DNA of 64,000 nucleotides from Tubulanus polymorphus (Eukaryota; Nemertea; Palaeonemertea; Tubulaniformes; Tubulanidae), in the NCBI RefSeq assembly GCF_964204645.1, contig NC_134036.1, positions 2,418,001 to 2,482,000 on the forward strand, read 5' to 3'. Below the pieces are notes generated by a model that saw only the letters and a program-made list of their open reading frames with translations, was not told where the DNA came from and searched no databases. Position 1 is the stretch's first letter; each line of letters opens with the position of its first letter. Shown piece after piece: positions 59,291 through 64,000 of this stretch. The position numbers and the translations under genes are program-made.

Positions 59291-60358
59291 ATGTTCACTC
59301 CTAGTGACAATACGACAAGTGGCCCGGTCCTGCAGCTCAGCTTGTGTCAGAGAATCCAAACTCGCCCGGTTCTAGTCAAATCAAAATTCAGTGTTCTAAT
59401 GTATTTAGGATGTTATCTACCGGCGTCAGTATTGGGTATAACATTCAACGCATTCACGTTGTTAGTTCTAAAACGGTTTAAATCTGATGTTTATTTTCTC
59501 ATCAAAATTCTCGCTGTAAACGATATTTTGTTTATGATCGCTACATTCATTCTGTATCCGCTGAGAACTGCGTACATTTACGCCGTTTTGGGAGATATGT
59601 TATTACGGGTGCACAGCGACTGGAATTTCGGGTGGATTTTTATTTCAATATCTTTGCCGTTTTTCTATATATTTCAGATGACACGTAACTGGTGCACTGT
59701 ACTGCTCAGTCTAGAGCGGTTAATCGTCGTATTGTTTCCAATAAAATCTCGTAGAATTCCCAGAAAGCTGATCTCACAGGGCGCAATGTTATTTATTTCT
59801 GCGTTGGGTTTTTGTGGTCATTTAGGTCAATTTTTACCCCTCAAACATCTTGGATTCCTGAACTGTCCAGACTATTGGCCTTATATCACAAGACGGCGTG
59901 GTAGAAGGATCCGGTACAACTTTGACATATATTTCTGGAATTATTCAGTTTCTGGGCAGACTCTTTTCTTATATCTTACCGTCACATTTCCTCTGTTCAT
60001 TTTGGTTTTCATCAATGTTATTCTTATTTCGGCGACATTTTACCGTCGGGTTACTCGACGTTCACAGCTCGGTGTAACTGATGAATCGTCTAGAAGGGAA
60101 ATGAGGATTTTAAGGATGGTTTTATCAGTTGTTTTATTGTTTATTATTTGCGAAGGTTTGGGATTTGTGGATCGTAGAAAACAATGGTTCCCCATAAAGG
60201 AAAGCGGTTTTTCTTTTAGAATAATCGCATTGGCATTTTCAATTGTTGATTCATCAGTAAATTTCATTATATATTGTGTGACAAATGACAAATTCAGAAA
60301 ATCGTCCGTTGACATTCTCAGTAAAGCTTGTTCTAGAAAAGGTTCTCGTTTTCGATGA
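59291..60358 (+). CDS. class A (rhodopsin-like) GPCR 1, intronless
   Basis: A 355-residue seven-transmembrane receptor. N-terminus with glycosylation site NTT at 7-9; TM1 about 37-61 (FNAFTLLVL); TM2 about 68-90 with LAVND, the conserved Asp at 77; TM3 ends in ERL (142-144) in place of DRY; TM4 163-183; Cys192 in the second outer loop; TM5 223-248 with FPLFILVF; TM6 271-293; TM7 308-331 with DSSVNFIIY in place of NPxxY. TM6 reads FIICEGL where most class A receptors have FxxCWxP, and I find no Cys at the usual top-of-TM3 position. Overall look is that of invertebrate peptide (FMRFamide-type) receptors; the ligand is unknown. The ATG is conserved in the paralogue. No intron is needed. Confidence 0.92.
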   Translation: MFTPSDNTTSGPVLQLSLCQRIQTRPVLVKSKFSVLMYLGCYLPASVLGITFNAFTLLVLKRFKSDVYFLIKILAVNDILFMIATFILYPLRTAYIYAVLGDMLLRVHSDWNFGWIFISISLPFFYIFQMTRNWCTVLLSLERLIVVLFPIKSRRIPRKLISQGAMLFISALGFCGHLGQFLPLKHLGFLNCPDYWPYITRRRGRRIRYNFDIYFWNYSVSGQTLFLYLTVTFPLFILVFINVILISATFYRRVTRRSQLGVTDESSRREMRILRMVLSVVLLFIICEGLGFVDRRKQWFPIKESGFSFRIIALAFSIVDSSVNFIIYCVTNDKFRKSSVDILSKACSRKGSRFR

Positions 60359-60754
60359 ATAGCTGGCGTGAGTTGAGATCAGACAATTCTACAGTGGAAC
60401 TCGCTCCGGATTACCTTTTAGTTCGGATGAAATATAATGTTCGGTCCATCTGAACAGGAACCATCATCTAAACTATTATTTATAATCCGGGTTTAATTTA
60501 ATTCGGGTGAATCTGGACGCCGTCCTTAGCTTTCCGTGTTGTAGTGATATCTCTTGCGATCTTATTCAATTACCGGTATACATCGAACTCACGCGAAGTA
60601 GCGAAGTTATTCACTGCTGAAAGTTAACAAAGGTCACACTGTTTATATTAGTAAAAAAAAACTGATTGAATATAAAATAGTTTGAACGTTAAGTAAGAAA
60701 AACCCACAATTAAATTTTAAAGAAAATCTCGATGAAAATCTAATAGAGAGGCAT
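60359..60754. other. 3' flank of GPCR 1 with ~280 bp extra segment
   Basis: After GGAACTCGCTCCGGATT, which is shared with GPCR 2, about 280 bp (roughly 60413-60690) is present here and absent after GPCR 2. The shared sequence then resumes at AAAAACCCACAATTAAATT. Confidence 0.7.
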
Positions 60755-60990
60755 CAAAACTGTCCGAACATTTCTCAAACTGGAAAAGAAAGGACAAAAG
60801 GACGATGGTATTTAAATAATGTTTATGCAACAGGACCCAGTTCCACAGTTCTGAGTTAAGATTTGACTCTGGGTGAACTCATTGAAAATGAACTAACGGT
60901 AACTCAAGAGTTAACTCTAACTCACAACTCTGGAACTGGGTCCTGATGAATTCATAAAACTGACATCAAAACTGCGGTTAGTTTTTTACA
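60755..60990 (+). pseudogene. duplicated terminal-exon-like segment interrupted by MITE
   Basis: Matches 58207-58354 (TTTCTCAAACTGGAAAAG before the break, GATGAATTCATAAAACTGAC after it). A 110-115 bp M3 element sits between CAACAG and ATGAATT, which are adjacent in the copy near 63925. A stop and frame loss follow, so it cannot encode the exon product. Confidence 0.6.
60831..60945. mobile_element. palindromic MITE family M3, copy 2
   Basis: Ends AGGACCCAGTTCCACAGTTC and, inverted, AGGACCCAGTTCCAGAGTTG. Paralogous empty sites at about 58310 and 63925 bracket its insertion. Confidence 0.85.
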
Positions 60991-61074
60991 AAACAGGTTA
61001 ATCTGCATTTCATCTCCGTTCGAATTATCAGGTTGTAAAAATGCTACAGCAAATCACCCGCCCTATAATAGAGC

Positions 61075-61175
61075 CTTAAGTAGTCCAAGAGTTATCAGAT
61101 CGGTAGTAAAATGTTACATCGACTATATAAACAAAATAGTCTTAGACTGGACTTAAATGTAAGCTAGGCCACTGG
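61075..61175. repeat. M1-related fragment
   Basis: AGTCTTAGACTGGACTTAAATG and neighbouring words match the M1 family. Confidence 0.45.
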
Positions 61176-61251
61176 ATGATGCGGATAGTTGGTATGCTGT
61201 AGGTGATTGGCAGGATGAAATCTTACATTAGTGTTATAAGTTACCCTCGGC

Positions 61252-61410
61252 CCGGTTTCATAGACTGGTATCAAAGTAATCCCTAGGGGTAAATCCTCAA
61301 TTTGGGTGACAACCGCCATAGTTACAATGAGAAACCATGGTTATAACTGACAAATTTCAAAATGTTCCCAGGGACTATCTTTCTTCCACATCTATGAAAC
61401 CCAGCCCAGG
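61252..61410. mobile_element. palindromic MITE related to M2
   Basis: GCCCGGTTTCATAGACTGGT at the left and ACATCTATGAAACCCAGCCC at the right. The interior AACCATGG lies near a local symmetry point. Confidence 0.65.
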
Positions 61411-62104
61411 TGAGGAGGGCTTCAAAAATCAGTCAATAGACTCATTGGTTGTTCCTCTTCACGGAAATGTTTTTTTTTTTCATCTTAACATTTATTTGGC
61501 TGGTTGGTGGTGATTGAATGACAGTACATTTCCTATATTATTGTCATATTTTACCCACCTGGTAAGGAGGGCTTTAAAAATAAGTCCACAGACTCGTTGG
61601 TTGTTCCTCTCCACGGAAATCTTTAGTAAAAGGCGAAAGATTTAAACGCGGTTGAAGAGAAACCTGAGTACCAGTACCCTGAGTCCTCGAGATATTTATA
61701 CCCCGAAACCGTTGCCTTTACACCATGCCTTTTACTTTCGACAAAATTTAGATTTTTTTCTGCTACAAAATCGGGTCTTTTAGCCAGAAGTTTCCACAGA
61801 TTTCAGTCGGAATTTTATCCAAATTCATATTACACTTAATTAGATCAATCAACAAGCAATGATGCTACATTTACAAATATATGATTATATTCATAATAAT
61901 GGTATCTCGTTTTCCGTGAGTGCTCGGTAAATTCCGTCAATCTCCGACTAGGTGCACGACTCACACTCGCCACCCTCTAATGTGACTCGGACCAAATCGT
62001 CTCCGTATGATCGCGGCTAAACATTAGATAAAATGCCTAACTTTTGGGTGTTATAGGTTCGAACCCAGTTATTACTGAACCAGGTTTCTTTAACAGGACA
62101 GAAT
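61411..62104. other. unassigned, then 5' flank of GPCR 2
   Basis: GGTTGTTCCTCTYCACGGAA is present twice (61449 and 61600). Homology to the GPCR 1 flank begins at about 61970. Confidence 0.45.
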
Positions 62105-62225
62105 ATTTTTTTATCTTAAAATAAGAATTGACTCCGTTATCTATTTGATTGGTAAATTCCGTTTGATTTTCGATCTTGGTGTCCCTTACAAACCCACCAC
62201 ACCTGCCGGTATCGGAACAGGGGGT
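62105..62225 (-). mobile_element. dispersed repeat D, copy 3 (inverted)
   Basis: CAAACCCACCACACCTGCCG and GAACAGGGGG are the reverse complement of the core shared with 15755 and 51237. It interrupts sequence that is continuous in the GPCR 1 flank, so it probably inserted after the duplication. Confidence 0.7.
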
Positions 62226-62678
62226 TTGTTATCGGCCCCGAATGACCACACAAACTGTGAACTGAGAACTCTCGTATTCATGTGTGTGCTTTGTGTGAAA
62301 GCGATACGCGATTATTTCAGTAAAATATTCCAGAAAGATTCACTTCTATACATACATGTATATGAATAGAGAATATTTAGGACCGAAGGCTTAACAAAAC
62401 TTTATCTAATAAGATATGAGAATTAGATTGAATTCACTCCTCTCCGACCGATGTAGAACACATTTATTCAAATGTTCCACTATGGTCTATAAGCTGAACT
62501 GCATTCAACAGAGATGAAATAATGATAACTTGGTGAAACTTGACTTGATTGGTCGGATATACTCGGCAGGAGTCTGATGTAACAAGGGGTCAATTTACTT
62601 CAATTTATCATTTAACAGATCGTTCAACATGATTCGTACAATAGAACGCTAACCATAGACTTATTACAGCGGCCGAAA

Positions 62679-63740
62679 ATGTTCACTCCTAGTGACAATA
62701 CGACAAGTCACCCGGTCCCACAGCTCAGCTGGTGTCAGAGAGTCCAAACTCATCCGATTAGATTTAAGTTCAGTTTCAACATTAAAATGTATTTGGGATG
62801 TTATCTACCGGCGTCAGTACTAGGTATAACATTCAACGCATTCACGTTATTAGTTCTAAAACGGTTTAAATCTGATGTTTATTTTCTCATCAAAATTCTC
62901 GCTATAAACGATCTGTTGTTTATGGTCGCTACATTCATTCTTTATCCGCTGAGAACTGCGTACATTTACGCCGTTTTGGGAGATATTTTGTTCCGCGCAG
63001 ATGATTGGAATCTCGGGTGGATTTTTATTTCAATATCTTTGCCGTTTTTCTATATATTTCAGACGACTCGTAACTGGTGCACTGTACTGCTCAGTCTAGA
63101 GCGGTTAATCGTCGTATTGTTTCCAATAAAATCTCGTAGAATTCCCAGAAAGCAGATCTCACAGGGCGCAATGTTATTTATTGCATTTTTGGGTTTTTGT
63201 GGTCATTTAGGTCAATTTATACCCCGCAGATATTTTGGATTCATGAACTGTCCAGACTATTGGCCTTATATCACATTACGGCGTGGACAGATCCGGTACA
63301 ATTTTAACATAGGATTCTGGATTTATTCAGTTTCTGAGCGGACTTTTTTCTTATATCTTACTGTCACGTTTCCTCTGTTCATTTTGGTTTTCATCAATGT
63401 TATTCTTATTTCGGCGACATTTTACCGTCGGGTTGCTCGACGTTCAGAGCTCGGTGTAACTGATGAATCGTCTAGAAGGGAAATGAGGGTTTTAAGGATG
63501 GTTTTATCAGTGGTTTTATTGTTTATTATTTGCGAAGGTTTGGGCTTTGTGGATCGTCAGCGAAAGTGGTTCCCCTTAGAAAATATCGGTTTTTCTTTTA
63601 GAATAATCGCATTGGCATTTTCTATTGTTGATTCGTCAGTAAATTTCATTATATATTGTGTGACAAATGAAAAATTCAGAAAATCGTCCGTTGACATTCT
63701 CAGTAAAGCTTGTTCTAGAAAAGGTTCTTGTTTTCGATGA
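62679..63740 (+). CDS. class A (rhodopsin-like) GPCR 2, intronless
   Basis: A 353-residue paralogue of GPCR 1, about 3.4 kb downstream and in the same orientation. All features recur: NTT site, LAIND in TM2, ERL, FIICEGL in TM6, DSSVNFIIY in TM7, SKACSRKG tail. By eye about 55 residues differ, concentrated in the N-terminus (residues 11-36), first outer loop (RADDW versus RVHSDW), second outer loop (IPRRYFGFMN versus LPLKHLGFLN) and third outer loop; the inner loops and TM3-TM4 are nearly identical, even at DNA level. A 10 bp GC-rich insert (GCGGCCGAAA) precedes the ATG relative to copy 1. Both copies appear intact. The ligand is unknown. Confidence 0.92.
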   Translation: MFTPSDNTTSHPVPQLSWCQRVQTHPIRFKFSFNIKMYLGCYLPASVLGITFNAFTLLVLKRFKSDVYFLIKILAINDLLFMVATFILYPLRTAYIYAVLGDILFRADDWNLGWIFISISLPFFYIFQTTRNWCTVLLSLERLIVVLFPIKSRRIPRKQISQGAMLFIAFLGFCGHLGQFIPRRYFGFMNCPDYWPYITLRRGQIRYNFNIGFWIYSVSERTFFLYLTVTFPLFILVFINVILISATFYRRVARRSELGVTDESSRREMRVLRMVLSVVLLFIICEGLGFVDRQRKWFPLENIGFSFRIIALAFSIVDSSVNFIIYCVTNEKFRKSSVDILSKACSRKGSCFR

Positions 63741-64000
63741 ACAGGTGGCGTGAGTTGAGATGAGACAATTCTACTGTGGAACTCGCTCCGGATTTTCGAA
63801 GAAAAACCCACAATTAAATTAAAAAAGAAAATCTCGAAGAGAATCTAATACAGAGGTATCAAAACTTTCCGAACATTTCTCAAACTGGAAAAGAAAGGAT
63901 AAAAAGGACGATGTTTTCACAACAGATGAATTCATAAAACTGACATCAAAACTGGGGTTAGTTTTTTTGCAAAATAGGTTAATCTGCATTCCTTCTCCGT
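63741..64000. other. 3' flank of GPCR 2 and third terminal-exon-like segment
   Basis: 63840-63964 matches the exon-like segment at 58207-58354. From 63911 the frame GACGATGTTTTCACAACAGA keeps DDVFTTDEFIKLTSKLG. The window ends within this repeat, so a third GPCR could follow outside. Confidence 0.5.

Overview
The window looks like non-coding-rich nuclear DNA from a bilaterian invertebrate, plausibly a lophotrochozoan; the species cannot be fixed from sequence alone. The reasons are spliced exons with GT-AG borders, eukaryotic tRNA genes ending in T runs, intronless rhodopsin-type receptor genes, many small inverted-repeat transposons, and dense minisatellites and microsatellites. There is no operon structure and no bacterial or viral gene order. 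Most long reading frames are open only because they cross tandem repeats whose period is a multiple of three, or AT and GA runs.

Protein genes I can support: (1) 5' part of a natriuretic-peptide-receptor / receptor-guanylyl-cyclase type gene on the minus strand (exons 9480-8863 and 8443-8053), with two possible tiny upstream exons (10675-10661 and one ending at 15630); its remaining exons are not visible to the left. (2) Two tandem, intronless class A GPCR genes on the plus strand (59291-60358 and 62679-63740). (3) Two weaker plus-strand exon candidates (57566-57686 and 58207-58354). The second of these was copied together with the GPCR unit, once with a transposon inside it.

RNA genes: tRNA-Ile(AAT) at 7.2 kb, tRNA-Asn(GTT) at 19.4 kb, and a scattered tRNA-Thr(AGT) family of five apparently intact copies (20.0, 25.3, 35.2, 51.6, 52.0 kb) plus two broken ones (21.6 and 34.9 kb). 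Some members share 5' flanking DNA.

Layout: 0-6 kb satellites, a SINE-like inverted pair and a purine minisatellite; 6-16 kb the receptor gene with arrays in and beyond its introns; 16-31 kb repeats and tRNAs; 31-41 kb low-information DNA with dispersed repeats; 41-55 kb piggyBac-like, hAT-like and palindromic MITEs, long 28-32 bp arrays and two tRNA-Thr genes; 55-64 kb the GPCR tandem unit. A recurring theme is that palindromic MITE families here are accompanied by tandem arrays built from parts of the same element.
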